From the NCBI GenBank assembly GCA_902702965.1, contig CACRXP010000091.1, positions 281,209 through 345,208 on the forward strand: DNA of 64,000 bases, written 5' to 3'. A program made the position numbers and the translations under genes. Below, one piece after another: positions 42,540 to 52,690 of the stretch. This stretch comes from Spirometra erinaceieuropaei. Its lineage: Eukaryota; Platyhelminthes; Cestoda; Diphyllobothriidea; Diphyllobothriidae. Under the pieces are notes generated by a model. That model made no database searches and was not told where the DNA came from. It saw only the letters and a list, made by a program, of their open reading frames with translations. The stretch's first letter is position 1. Every line of letters starts with the position of its first letter.

Positions 42540-43116
42540 GCTACTACTACTACTAGTACTACTACTACTACTACTACCACTACTACCACTATTACTACTA
42601 CTACTACAACCACTACTAATATTACTTCTACTAAGTATAATATTACCACAACTACTAATACTGCCATAATTAATACTGCTGTCAGCACAACAACGACGTC
42701 AACAACAACAACCACTACCACCACTGATACGGCGAAAACTGCTTATACTCCCACTATTACTACTACTACTACCGCCGCCACCACGGCTGCCAATGCTACT
42801 CTACCAACGCCTACAGTATAGGTAACTAACTACAATAATACTAGCATCAGTAACGGCAATGGCTATGAACGTTTTAATAATGAGCTAAATCCTAGCAATA
42901 GAAAGTGATTAACAATATCGTAAATACATAACTAAATAGACAACCTCTGCAGGGGATAGTAGAATCAGAAATTAGGTTAAGTGGTAGTACTGCGCACAAA
43001 CACAAGCAATACTTTGGAAGAAATACGCACGCACGCCCGACAGGAAAAGCAGAAGACACCGAAAAGTTAAAATACTATACCTTCTTAATTCATTCGTTTA
43101 TTTTTAATTTCAAAAA
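41183..43116. repeat. Long ACT-rich low-complexity region with (ACT)n arrays
   Basis: Clean arrays at about 41,773-41,816 and 42,483-42,640 sit inside kilobases of diverged ACT/AGT triplets. The plus-strand frames read as Thr-rich and the minus-strand frames as Val-rich peptides; these are repeat translations. A duplicate is at 61,773-63,660, where the arrays are much shorter (about 62,352-62,366 at the first site) or reshuffled. Confidence 0.7.
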
Positions 43117-43141
43117 ACTCCGATTCGCGGCTAATCGGAGT
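43117..43141 (+). repeat. Perfect 9-bp stem-loop before the C(+) copy
   Basis: ACTCCGATT, 7-base loop, AATCGGAGT. It is followed by GCTGCGACACTGGCATCCAA, which resembles the extreme 5' end of family A copy 1 (minus strand near 2030-2062). The duplicate near 63,665 has a slightly different stem. Confidence 0.5.
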
Positions 43142-43149
43142 GCTGCGAC

Positions 43150-44869
43150 ACTGGCATCCAACCCCTAATTCTTCAGATTCCCTTGTTTCTCATTTTCTTC
43201 ACAACAGACAAAAAAAGTTGAGACGGCAGCTGCGTGACCCATCCAATAGTTATTTATCAGTTCATCTTGGAATCAAAGAGAATTTTGAGATGGCCTCAAG
43301 GATGCGCCAAGCGCGCGACAGGCAAAGAGAATCACCTGCCCTCAGTGACTCGAACCCTGGCAAATCCGTCGCCAACATCTTCCGTCATCGGTCCTCCTCT
43401 AAGCGTGGTCATGAACTTCCACCCATGCTAAATGATAACAAAGTCTTCCTCACCGATGACACTGACAAGGCGGAGTTGTTTAGTGCTTTCTTTGCAAAGC
43501 ACCTTGCTACCGAATCCGATCCGGTCCCTTTCTTTCGATCACTTTCAGACAGGACATTTAGTACAAGTGATGTCTCCTCAGATCTCATTAAGAAACACAT
43601 AAGCCTTTTGAAATACACTCACTGCTCAGGAACGGACGAGATTCCGAATTCGATTATTAAACAAGCGTCCGACCTTCCCATATTGCTCAGTCATTTTTTC
43701 TCGGTTTATATTTCAAAAATATTCTTTCCTGAAACATGGAAACCTCCAATTATCACTCCCGTCTTCAAGTCAGGATCTCGGTCTAATATTAATAACTATC
43801 GGGGCGTGCACAAAACGCCGTCTGTAGCAAAGCTTCTTGAAAAAATTATTTTCAATGAAATTCGTTATTTCCGTCTAGCTAATCGGCTTCTGAGCACTAG
43901 TCAGCATGGATTTTTACCTGAACGATCCTTCGAAACATGTCACTTGGCTTTTCTTAATCTAATCACTTCTCTTCGTAATGAGCGGCAGTCAGTGGTAGTT
44001 ATTTACTTTGATCTTACCAAAGCCTTTGACAAGGTGTCCCATAGACGTCTTTTAGTAAAACTGGAAGCAATCGGCATCCATGCCGCCTCTACTCGACTTT
44101 ATCAGGCCCTACCTGTCCAACCGATATCAGAAAGTCATGGTCGGTAATAGTTACTCGGCTCCTCGCTCGATCACGAGTGGCGTACTTCAAGGAACGGTTC
44201 TGGGTCCGCTACACTTCCTTCTGTACATCAATGATATTTCGGCTGAACTCGGAAATTCGCAAACTTTTACTTATGCCGATGACCTCAAGTGTGTTTACTC
44301 ATATTCTAAGGACACCGCAAATGTTTGCGTTGAAAAACTTAATGCTGATTTACTGCGTTTAAGCAGAGGGGGTTCAACATGGCAGATGGAGTTTTCATCA
44401 TCCAAGTGTAGTTTCATGTCTTTTGGTCCTACCAAACTTCCTGGTCCCATAAATTTTCAGAATAACCCACTCTCAGAATTCCTCAACATAAAGGACCTAG
44501 GTCTAAGTTATACAAATAAACTTGCTTTATCACCTCATGCAGATAGAATCTCTACCAAAGCCGCGCAGATATGTGGACTCAAATCGCATAATTTTTTCCT
44601 TCCGGAAATGAAGCTAAGACTTTATCAAATGTTTGTTCTTCCAGTCCTCTAATACTGCTGTCCTTTCTTCTGTTTAATGAACGCCTGAGACCGTAATAAA
44701 ATCGAAAATGTTCAGAGGGTTTTCACACGGAACCTGTTCTTTCAAGCTTCGTCCGGTATTTCTTATACTCAGAGATTTCAGCTGGCGATCATTAAGTTTT
44801 TGTGGGTTAGAAGACTCGAAGCTGGCCTTTGCTTCCTTTTTCGCATCAACTCTATCTCCAATCTTCCGC
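43150..44869 (+). pseudogene. Family C RT on the plus strand, 5'-truncated and cut by the gap
   Basis: It starts in the EN-RT linker (TPNSSDSLVSHFLHNRQKK) and continues through MLNDNKVFLTDDTDKAELFS, QHGFLPERSFETCHLAFLNL and VVVIYFDLTKAFDKVSHRRL. A frameshift near 44,075 follows, then GVLQGTVLGPLHFLLYINDI, YADDLKCVYSYS (YADD here) and KDLGLSYTNKLALSPHADRI. A stop follows VLPVL at 44,650. The C-terminal end is lost in the gap at 44,870. It lacks ORF1 and EN. A second copy of the same truncated insertion begins at 63,694. Confidence 0.85.
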
Positions 44870-44963
44870 NNNNNNNNNNNNNNNNNNNNNNNNNNNNNNN
44901 NNNNNNNNNNNNNNNNNNNNNNNNNNNNNNNNNNNNNNNNNNNNNNNNNNNNNNNNNNNNNNN
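44870..44963. other. Assembly gap (94 N)
   Basis: A run of N. It separates a plus-strand C fragment from the 3' end of a minus-strand B element. Its real length is unknown. Confidence 0.99.
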
Positions 44964-45306
44964 TTCACTATAAAAACAGTACTTGGTTCATTTGAGTAGC
45001 ATTGTCTCAGAGGAAATATTTGTCTGGACCAGGGGTATTAATTCAGATTCAAACTGTCGAGGGAAAACAGGGGACACAAATAATCATCCAAGCGTTTCTT
45101 GAAGACAGTAATCTGAGACAGTAATCTGAGACAGTAATCGCACTTTCTGTGACCCTTCAACTAATAAGTTTCCGAGGCTATCCATTAGACATGCAATTTC
45201 GTCCCTATGTTTCCTCCTACTGCGGATGTACCCGTAAAACTTCTTGGGGCATCTAATGGATTCTGCTATCAGTCGACGCTCAAAAGAAGTTCTAGCAACC
45301 CGTATT
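44964..45306 (-). mobile_element. Family B 3' part with internal deletion (block I)
   Basis: 44,964-45,104 matches the 3' UTR and last codons of ORF2 in the block 0 copy (13,963-14,104). It then jumps to sequence equal to 15,700-15,883, so about 1.6 kb of RT is missing. At the junction ACAGTAATCTGAG is repeated (45,105-45,136), giving three tandem copies of the AGACAGTAATC motif. The element continues on the far side of the nested D copy. Confidence 0.8.
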
Positions 45307-46024
45307 GGTTGCGGGTGACTTAAATCTCCCTGAAGTCCACTGGTCTCCGCCTTCAGGCCCCAGAATGTTCGATGACTTTCCTGAGGCTGTGGATGTCGGG
45401 ATGTGGACTCAGGTTGTTGATTTTCCCACCCGAGGCTCAAGTATACTTGACTTACTTTTCTGTAGAGGCTGCTTGCCATCGTCAGTGTCATCCCTAGGCC
45501 CACTCGGGGGCTCAGACCATGACATAGTTGTTTCAACGTTGGAATTCGAGGCTGACGAAATGTCGTCCCAAAAGTATAACTTTTTCCGCGATTTCCGATC
45601 CACTCGCTCAACCGAATTATTAACACACCTTAATTCCTACGACTGGACTGAGTTCTTCCTTAGTTCGGATGTAAATGTTTGCACTGCAAAACTGTACGAA
45701 ATTTTGCGTCCGCTTATTTCTCGTTTTGTCCCCCGTAGGAAAATTATTAATATTGGGGATGAGATTCTCCTACCTTTACCCTTTCGTCGCAGATTGCGCA
45801 GGCTTTATCGTCGTTTCCATCTGCAGAACGATGTTTCTGTTCTGCCCTTGATTTTTGATAGTTTTGATCGAGCTAAGAGATTGTCTGAAGAAAAACAGCT
45901 AGCCGAAGAGGTCCACTTTACCGAAAACCATTCGTTAAGTGTCTCGAAACTTTTCTCTAGAAAAGACGAACTCAGAGAAAGACGCAGTATCCCATCCTTC
46001 GAGACGATCTCGGAAATCCCATAG
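45305..46024 (+). pseudogene. Family D endonuclease C-terminal half and linker
   Basis: Boxes in order: VAGDLNLPEVHW (the GDxN catalytic box), VVDFPTRGSSILDLLF, GGSDHDIVV (the SDH catalytic box), and a long linker with RFVPRRKII. The N-terminal half of EN, including the catalytic Glu box, is missing by 5' truncation. The frame shifts near 46,015, and the RT continues in the next frame (DAQLTANSYNDFLPKTFIED). Confidence 0.8.
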
Positions 46025-48030
46025 TTGATGCCCAGTTAACCGCGAATAGCTACAATGATTTCCTGCCCAAAACGTTCATTGAAGACTCGATCACTCCACT
46101 TCCGACCATCCAGCCATTGACCGGGGCAGTTCTAGAAACTATAACTTTCACTCTGTGGGATGTGACTGTTGCGATTCGGCGTTTTCGTCAATCTTATAGT
46201 CCAGGCCCTGATGGTGTCCCAGTAAGCATTTTAAAAGCCGATGCAAACACGATCTTCCTATCCCTCTTATGCAACATATTTAATCTTGCTCATGAAAGTG
46301 AAACTTATCCTACCTTGTGGAAGGAATCACACATTTTGCCCATTCCATAGCACGGCAAATCTACATCATTTGATGACTTTCGGCAAATAAACACCCTCCC
46401 TGCAGTTTCGAAAATCTTAGAGAAATTGATCAAGGATAAGATGATGTGTCACTTAGCAGCTAACAACTTACTGAGTGTTGCTCAGCATGGATTCCTCAAA
46501 GCTCGATCTTGTGACACCTGTCAACTCTCTTTCTTTGACTATGTTCTCCAATCTAGGGACCATGGTTTTGCACTTTACGGAGTATATTTCGATTTCACTA
46601 AGGCTTTTGACCGTGTTGACCATGCTCTTCTCCTCTTGAAATTGTCCTCTTTCGGAATAGGTGGCAAACTTTTGAATTTTATATCCTCTTATTTGGGCAC
46701 TCGCACACAGCGAGTCAAGATTCCCAATACCATTTCCAGCCCCACACGTGTGAGGAGTGGAGTCATTCAGGGTAGTGTACTCGGCCCGCTTTTATTTTGC
46801 CTTTTCGTAAATGATGTACCCGATTTATTTCAGAATGGTAAGCCTTTCATGTATGCCGATGATCTTAAAGTTGCATATCGATATAGGCCGGCAGATCATG
46901 ACATCGTGCTTGAGCTCCTAAAGAGCGATCTACAGGCTTTCGCCCAGTGGTGCCGCACATGGCGCCTTTCTCTTTCCTGGCATAAGTGCTCAGTCATGGT
47001 GGTTGGCGACGACCGTCAACCTCAACTAAGTATTGAAGGTCACGCAATAAATGTGCCAGCGGTTATAAAGGATTTGGGCGTATCATACTCCAAGAGTCTT
47101 AATCTCTCGGAGCACTGTGCCTTGATAGTCTCCAAAGCACGTATAACGACCGGGTTTATCCTCCGAAATTTTAAAACTAGGGACATTAGAATGCGCCTTT
47201 TCAACATGTACGTTAGACCTGGTCTGGAATACTGTTCGTTTTCATTTAGCCTCATGCGTGCTACTGAGCGGAAGAAAATAGAATCCGTTCAACACTTTTT
47301 TACTAAGAGAATTTTAACCCCAGAACATCGACATTTGTCTTACCGAGAACGTTGCCGGCTTACAGGCCTCGATCCTTTATGGTTCCGTAGATTACAAAAG
47401 GGACTACTCTTGCTATTTAAACTCTTATATAATCACACATTTAACCCGCTCACCTCTTTAAGACATCATATCCACCCACGACGTAACAGTCACCGTGAAG
47501 TCTTTTATTTCTGCCTCTGGCACGTACTGTTAAATATCGTCGGTTCTTTTTTGTAACTGCAACTGCTATTTGGAATAAACTACCAATGAGTGTGAAAACT
47601 CTGCAAAATTTTCTTCTATTTAAGAGAACTATTACTCGATTTTTGCATTCAGAAAAGCTCCCACAAATTTTGGGTGCTGAATCTACTGATCGACTCTACC
47701 GTAGCGATGGCGTTTGTGGTCTCTGAACACTATGGCCGGTCTCACCAGCTGCTCCTGAACGCCTCTACTTTGACTATCCCCAACTTCATGAAAGGAATCT
47801 GACGTCTCATAATCTCCGATACCGTGCAACCTCCCCCCTTCTTGATGGTCGATATTCTACCACCGCCGGCAGTTTTTTCTCCTGAGCCCTCCAAACCACA
47901 AATCCATCATCAACTATATTTTTATGCCTTAAGCTCAGGAGTTTTTTTTCACTGCTGGTCGGATTTGTGTTTAATCGCTTTCCTTGACAATGCCTGTAAA
48001 CTGGCATTAAATTAAAATTTATTTATTTAT
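45307..48030 (+). mobile_element. Family D retrotransposon nested in family B
   Basis: The element runs from the middle of EN to the (ATTT)n tail at about 48,014-48,031. It interrupts B between ACCCGTATT and TGTTTGCGGCATTTATTGCG, which are contiguous in the block 0 copy at about 15,878-15,900. It is the longest D copy here. The tail merges with the target T-rich sequence, so a target-site duplication cannot be resolved. Confidence 0.85.
46030..47726 (+). pseudogene. Family D reverse transcriptase (one stop, one late frameshift)
   Basis: The RT spans DVTVAIRRFRQSYSPGPDGV, an in-frame TAG at 46,348-46,350, then FRQINTLPAVSKILEKLIKD. It continues with QHGFLKARSCDTCQLSFFDY, VYFDFTKAFDRVDHALLLLK (catalytic Asp), SGVIQGSVLGPLLFCLFVND, MYADDLKVAYRY (YADD) and HALEYC-type GLEYCSFSFSLMRATERKKI. 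A frameshift near 47,505 precedes the C-terminal FSV...WNKLPMSVKT and SDGVCGL at 47,726. Aside from these breaks it is the most complete D RT in the window. Confidence 0.85.
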
Positions 48031-48039
48031 TTGTTTGCG

Positions 48040-49088
48040 GCATTTATTGCGCTGATCCTTATATTCGGCGAGTGACCTTGGATCTCGAAGTTGCAAATAC
48101 TTTTTCCAGAGTCTCTGTTTCTTCTTCATAGTCTTTTTTGTCGTCGGATTGACCCACGGCGGTCGCATACATGGTCTTGTCATTTTTATTGGACAATGGG
48201 AATTAATCAGACGCTCTATAATCCCGCGAAAGTACTGCCAAAATTCGTCTGAATCTTCTGTGTTGACCAACCAGGTTTCCTCCAAAAGAGTGCGTCTCAT
48301 TGCGTTAAAGTCACCCTTCCAAATATTTCTGCGCCTCTTGATTTTTGGTTGTTGGTTCGATAGGAGAGAGCACACGCAAGTAAAAACAAAATGATGCTTA
48401 AACCGAGTGGAGGTTGTGGATTCACTTCCCTTATGACTTCTTCTTCTTCTTCTTTACTGAAGACGAGATCTAAACAGTTAGATCGTTGTCCTTCTCTCAT
48501 TCTTGTTCCGAATTTTATGTGCTGAATGAGGTATTCATTCAGGGAGAGCTGTAGTAGCTTGTGGTCAAATGACGTGGACGGGACGTTTGTTAGGGAAATG
48601 TTCCAGTCTATTCCTGGAGCGTTGAAGTCACCCAGAAGTAGTAAGTTTTCCTGCTTACATAACAACTCCAGTGCACTAAGTAATTCCATATCGGCAATTT
48701 CATTCGTGCTGGGAGGCCGATAGACTACGCACAGGTTCAGTGTAGGTAATTGTTTGATGCATATCTTGCATGAAATTATTCCAAAATTTCGGGACGCACC
48801 ATCGGATATTTCTCGTTGACAGCACGGAATTTCATTTGACATATAAATAGCTGTGCCTCCACCTCTACGGTGAAATCTGTCACAACGGAACAGTTGGTAG
48901 CCTTCAATACTGACTTCGCTACTACCTATTTCCTCAGTCAACCATGTCTCTGTTAGGACAATTATGTGTGGTTTCTGTTCAGAGACTAGAAATCCAAGTT
49001 CATCAAGCTTGTTGAGGAGTCTCTGACAGTTAGTGTAATAGAGTTCTAGACAGCGGTCACTGGTTCGAGCAGCCTCAGGAGTTGGCAC
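48040..49088 (-). pseudogene. Family B endonuclease and linker, frameshift at the SDH box
   Basis: It starts MPTPEAARTSDRCLELYYTN and carries VLTETWLTEEIGSSE (catalytic Glu), FHRRGGGTAIYMS, CVVYRPPSTNEIADM, LLLLGDFNAPGIDWNI (GDFN box) and RSNCLDLVFSKEEEEE. The frame then shifts near 48,400, exactly where SDHHFVF is expected; one frame gives LGLSIILFL and the next gives KHHFVFTCV. The linker continues as RRRNIWKGDFNAMRRTLLEE and KKKQRLWKKYLQLRDP until the nested D. The Glu run comes from a (TTC)n tract at 48,438-48,455. Confidence 0.85.
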
Positions 49089-49099
49089 GTTTGCATCGG

Positions 49100-50293
49100 T
49101 TAGGCTGTCAGAATGACGGCCTTCGGCCAGAGAAATGTCCTTTGGACCTGAATTATTTGTCCGTTCTTTATTTGTAGGTGTGTTTTGCCGCTGTTTCTCC
49201 GCTTTTCCAGCTCCGTCATCAGCTCTCTCATTTTCATTCGCTCTTTTGGCTCGTAATCCGGCTGAAAAAAAACTTCAGGATGCTGATCCCGTAGAGATGA
49301 TTTTCTCTGTAACAGAAGCTGGGCCTGTGCTTCAGTCTCCAAAATGACTTTTAGGGGTCGAGGCCGGGTATTGGAACCGGATGCTGACTGACTCTTCCCT
49401 ATTCGGAATGCTTTGAGAACACTTAGTGACTCATCGTCTCTTAACAAAGTTTTCGCATACACTTGAAGAAGGTCTAAGTCATGCTTAACTCTCTCCTTTG
49501 GAACTGCTGCCGTTGATTCGGGTACTCGTTTTATAACTACATTTTGCTGGCTATTGAACCTAGTGCTCGTTGTTGTCACACATCTTTTGAGTGACTGAGC
49601 GTCCATCTCCAGTTTACTATTTTTGCTGGTTTCGGATGAACTAGCTATTGGGCTATCGAAACTGAGATCCGTGTACGATTCATTTATCTTCCTGTTGATA
49701 GCCCTTCCTTCTGTATTTCCGAGGTGTTCGTCGAAAAAGTTTACCTCAGTTTCTTTCAAAACCTCGTCCTGAATATTCGGTCCAGAAGGTGTTGCGATAT
49801 CTTTATTGTTTAACATATTTGGAAGCCTCTGGCGGTCCTTCGTAGGCCTCCTGGTTGTTCTCCTTCGCTGGTCTGCGTGTACGTAGGCGGCCTTCGTTTT
49901 CTTGGATCGTACAGAGGTGCGCGTTGTTTTTCTGGAATGTTTCCTTGTTATCTGAGTTAGCTTTGGCTGGTCTTTTTCTCGCCTGAGAGACTGGTATTCA
50001 ACTGTGTCTAGTTCCCTGGGCGAACATTCGTCAGTTTCAGTGTTTGATATGGCTAAAGAAGCCGTGGTTGCATATGTCTTTTTCGGATTCTGAATTGTCG
50101 AATTTGTCGGCTTCTTCTCTTCACGTAAGTGGTGAGTAAGCTGCCTTAACTTTTCTACCTCCATTTTTACACCTTTTAACTTCCCCTCCATTTTTGAAAA
50201 CTTATGGATGAGTCCGAAACATGTGGTACAGATTTCATCGTCGTATGTGACATCCCCCAACGTCACTAGACTTTTTGCGCGTTTTACGAGCAT
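49100..50293 (-). CDS. Family B ORF1 protein (397 codons, intact)
   Basis: The protein starts MLVKRAKSLVTLGDV and has an N-terminal Cys pair (DEICTTCFGLIHKF), then a probable coiled coil (KMEGKLKGVKMEVEKLRQLT). A Lys/Arg/Thr-rich basic linker follows. From about residue 250 there is an RRM-like and C-terminal region: QQNVVIKRVPESTAAVPKER, LLRDDESLSVLKAFRIGKSQ, RPLKVILETEAQAQLLLQRK and RMKMRELMTELEKRRNSGKT. This order is known for L1/CR1-type ORF1 proteins, which bind element RNA. The domain assignment is from pattern and not from a search. It is the best preserved ORF of any element here and corresponds to the broken copy at 16,550-17,682. Confidence 0.8.
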   Translation of the reverse strand: MLVKRAKSLVTLGDVTYDDEICTTCFGLIHKFSKMEGKLKGVKMEVEKLRQLTHHLREEKKPTNSTIQNPKKTYATTASLAISNTETDECSPRELDTVEYQSLRREKDQPKLTQITRKHSRKTTRTSVRSKKTKAAYVHADQRRRTTRRPTKDRQRLPNMLNNKDIATPSGPNIQDEVLKETEVNFFDEHLGNTEGRAINRKINESYTDLSFDSPIASSSETSKNSKLEMDAQSLKRCVTTTSTRFNSQQNVVIKRVPESTAAVPKERVKHDLDLLQVYAKTLLRDDESLSVLKAFRIGKSQSASGSNTRPRPLKVILETEAQAQLLLQRKSSLRDQHPEVFFQPDYEPKERMKMRELMTELEKRRNSGKTHLQIKNGQIIQVQRTFLWPKAVILTA

Positions 50294-50379
50294 TGGTCTG
50301 ACCGCAGAACGTCCAACACTACAGTCATTAATATCATGCGTAATAGAAAATGTATTATTATTTTTAACGACGTTGGCGC

Positions 50380-50490
50380 GAGTCAGTGGCCTAGTGGTAA
50401 CGTCGGTTGTCTGTCCGACCGATGGACCGGGTTCAAATCACGCCTTGAGGGCATTTCTCTGAATAACACTACCGAGTTTACCAGTTTCAA
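50380..50490 (+). mobile_element. tRNA-like SINE head, block I
   Basis: A-box TGGCCTAGTGG at 50,387-50,397 and a slightly damaged B-box GGTTCAAATCA at 50,430-50,440. Compared with 17,755-17,990 it lacks a stretch of about 26 bp after the B-box. Its position next to family B ORF1 is the same as in block 0. Confidence 0.6.
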
Positions 50491-50840
50491 ACGGTTTTCT
50501 TAAAGGTATGACACGAATTTTCAACAAGATCGAGGATATGAGGTAAACAACTCAGCCTTTCGTAGGTTTTGGGGATTGCTCCGTGCTGTCGCAGAGAGGC
50601 GACTGGACGAAAATAGGTTATCCCTCACAAGTCCTGGTGTGGTCGGAAGGAGATAGGTTTTCCGAACGAGACTCCCGTTGAAATTCTGTGAGAATCGAGA
50701 TATTGCTATGAAGAATCGACTTGTAAATTCCGAGAGGCCGTCAGGGTGTCCAGGACACAGGAGACTCGGAAAAGTTAAATCCCTCGTAGGTCGAAAATTT
50801 CAAACCGAATTCAAAAAAGACGCGGGTTACCACTTAATCT
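50491..50840. repeat. Spacer shared by both B-SINE-C blocks
   Basis: It matches 17,950-18,290. No gene. Confidence 0.5.
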
Positions 50841-50844
50841 ACCA

Positions 50845-52690
50845 CTAAATCCCAGGAGGACCCTTCTCGAAGTAAAGAATCTGAGTGTTCGGGAATGAGA
50901 CCGTTAACAGTGCCTTTATGCTTTCCGGTGTAAGATGGTTGCGTAATTTCGACTTGAATACCAGTAACTTAAGCGATAATCTAATTTCAGGCGGAAGATT
51001 ATTCCAAAGGAAGGCATATTTGGAAGCAAAGAAGAGGGAGCGCTTAGATGTAGTACAAAGAGGCGGCGGAATCACCATGCAGGAGTTGCGCTTGGCATAA
51101 GACCGATCTCTCGGAGTGAGAGTGTCAATGTGCGGAAGACTGGAGCTAGAGTTGATGCGAAAAAGGAAGCAAAGGCCAGCTTCGAGTCTTCTAACCCACA
51201 AAAACTTAATGTTCGCCAGCTGCCATCTCTAAGTATAAGAAATACTGGACGAAGCTTGAGAGAACAGTTTCCGGGTGAAAACCCTTTGAACATTTTCGAT
51301 TTTATTACGGTCGCAGGCGTTCATTAAACCGAAGAAAAGACAGCAATATTCCAGGACTGGAAGAACAAACATTTGATAAAGTCTTAGCTTCATTTCCGGA
51401 AGGAAAAAATTAAGCGATATGAATCCACATATCTGCGCGGCTTTGGCAGAGATTCTATCTGCATGAGGTGATAAAGCAAGTTTATTTGTATAACTTAGAC
51501 CTAGGTCCTTTATGGTGAGGCATTCTGAGAGTGGGTTATTCTGAAAAATTATGGGACCAGGAAGTTTGGTAGGACCAAAAGACATGAAACTACACTTGGA
51601 TGATGAAAACTCCATCTGCCATGTCGAACCCCATCTGCTTAAGCGTAGTAAATCGGCATTAATTTTTTCAACACAAACATTTGCGGTGTCCTTAGAGTAT
51701 GTGTAAACACACTTGAGGTCATCGGCATAAGTAAAAGTTTGCGAACTTCCGAGTTCATTCGAAATATCATTGATGTACAGAAGGAAGAGTAGCGGACCTA
51801 GAACCGTTCCTTGAATTACGCCACTCGTGATCGAGCGAGGAGCCGAGTAGCTATTACCGACCATGACTTTCTGATATCGGTTGGGCAGATAGGACCTGAT
51901 GAAGTCGAGTAGAGGCGGCCGGATGCCGAGAGCTTCCAATTTTACTAAAAGACGTCTATGGGGCACCTTTTCAAAGGCTTTGCTAAGATCAAAGTAAATA
52001 ACAACCACTGACTGCCGCTCATTACGAAGAGAAGTGATTAGATTAAGAAAAGCCAAGTGGCATGTTTCGCAGGATCGTTCAGGTAAAAGAGACGGCGTTT
52101 TTTGTACGCCCCGATAGGTATTAACATCGGACCGAGATCCTGACTTGAAAACGGGAATGATAATTGACGTTTTGCATGTTTCAGGAAAGAATCCTTTTGA
52201 AATATAAACCGAGAATAAATGACTGAGCAATATGGGAAGGTCGGACGCTTGTTTAATAATCGAATTCGGAATCTCGTCCGTTCCTGAGCAGTGTGAGTAT
52301 TTCAAACGGCTTATGTATTTCTTAAAGAGATCTGAGGAGACATCAATTGTACTCAGTGTCTTATCTGAAAGTGATCGAAAGAAAGGGACCGGATCGGACT
52401 CGGTAGCAAGGTGTTTTGCAAAGAAAGCCCTAAACAACTCCGCCTCGTCAGTGTCATCGGTGAGGAAGACTTTGTTATCATTTAGCATGGGTGGAAGTTC
52501 ATGATCACGCTTAGAGGACGACCGATGACGGAAGATGTTAGCGACGGATTTGCCAGGGTTCGAACCACTGAGAGCAATTGATTCTCTTTGCCTGTCGCGC
52601 GCTTGGCGCATCCTTGAGGCCATCTCAAATATCTCTGTGATTCTAAGATGAACAGATAAGGAACTAGTGGATGGGTCACGCAGTTGTCAC
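50845..52690 (-). pseudogene. Family C reverse transcriptase with in-frame deletion
   Basis: The frame 52,623-51,229 is open for 464 codons: MLNDNKVFLTDDTDEAELFR, CSGTDEIPNSIIKQASDLPI, VVIYFDLSKAFEKVPHRRLL (catalytic Asp), GVIQGTVLGPLLFLLYINDI and YADDLKCVYTYSKD (YADD). It ends near SSISYT. The C-terminus continues in 51,201-50,845 (SKRSLFFASKYAFLWNNLPP, ending YFEKGPPGI). Relative to the block 0 copy, 29 residues covering AKLLERI to SSQHGF are deleted without a frame change. That removes part of a conserved RT block and should inactivate the enzyme. Confidence 0.85.

Larger units (their letters stand above)
48031..50370 (-). mobile_element. Family B 5' part (block I), interrupted by D
   Basis: ORF1 is intact (50,293-49,100). 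The ORF2 start lies 11 bp after the ORF1 stop, and EN and the beginning of the RT linker run down to 48,031. Together with 44,964-45,306 this is one B element split by the nested D. Confidence 0.85.

Noticed and set aside
42411..42821. Thr-rich (plus) and Val- or Leu-rich (other frames) open frames over ACT arrays, also at 41,632-42,009, 62,213-62,560 and 62,893-63,360
   Set aside because: They are translations of a trinucleotide array. All frames are open for the same reason and the two duplicates differ by array length, so there is no sign of coding.
44708..44995. Open frame running through the N gap
   Set aside because: It is created by the unknown bases; the left side is family C RT in a non-matching frame and the right side is antisense family B 3' UTR.
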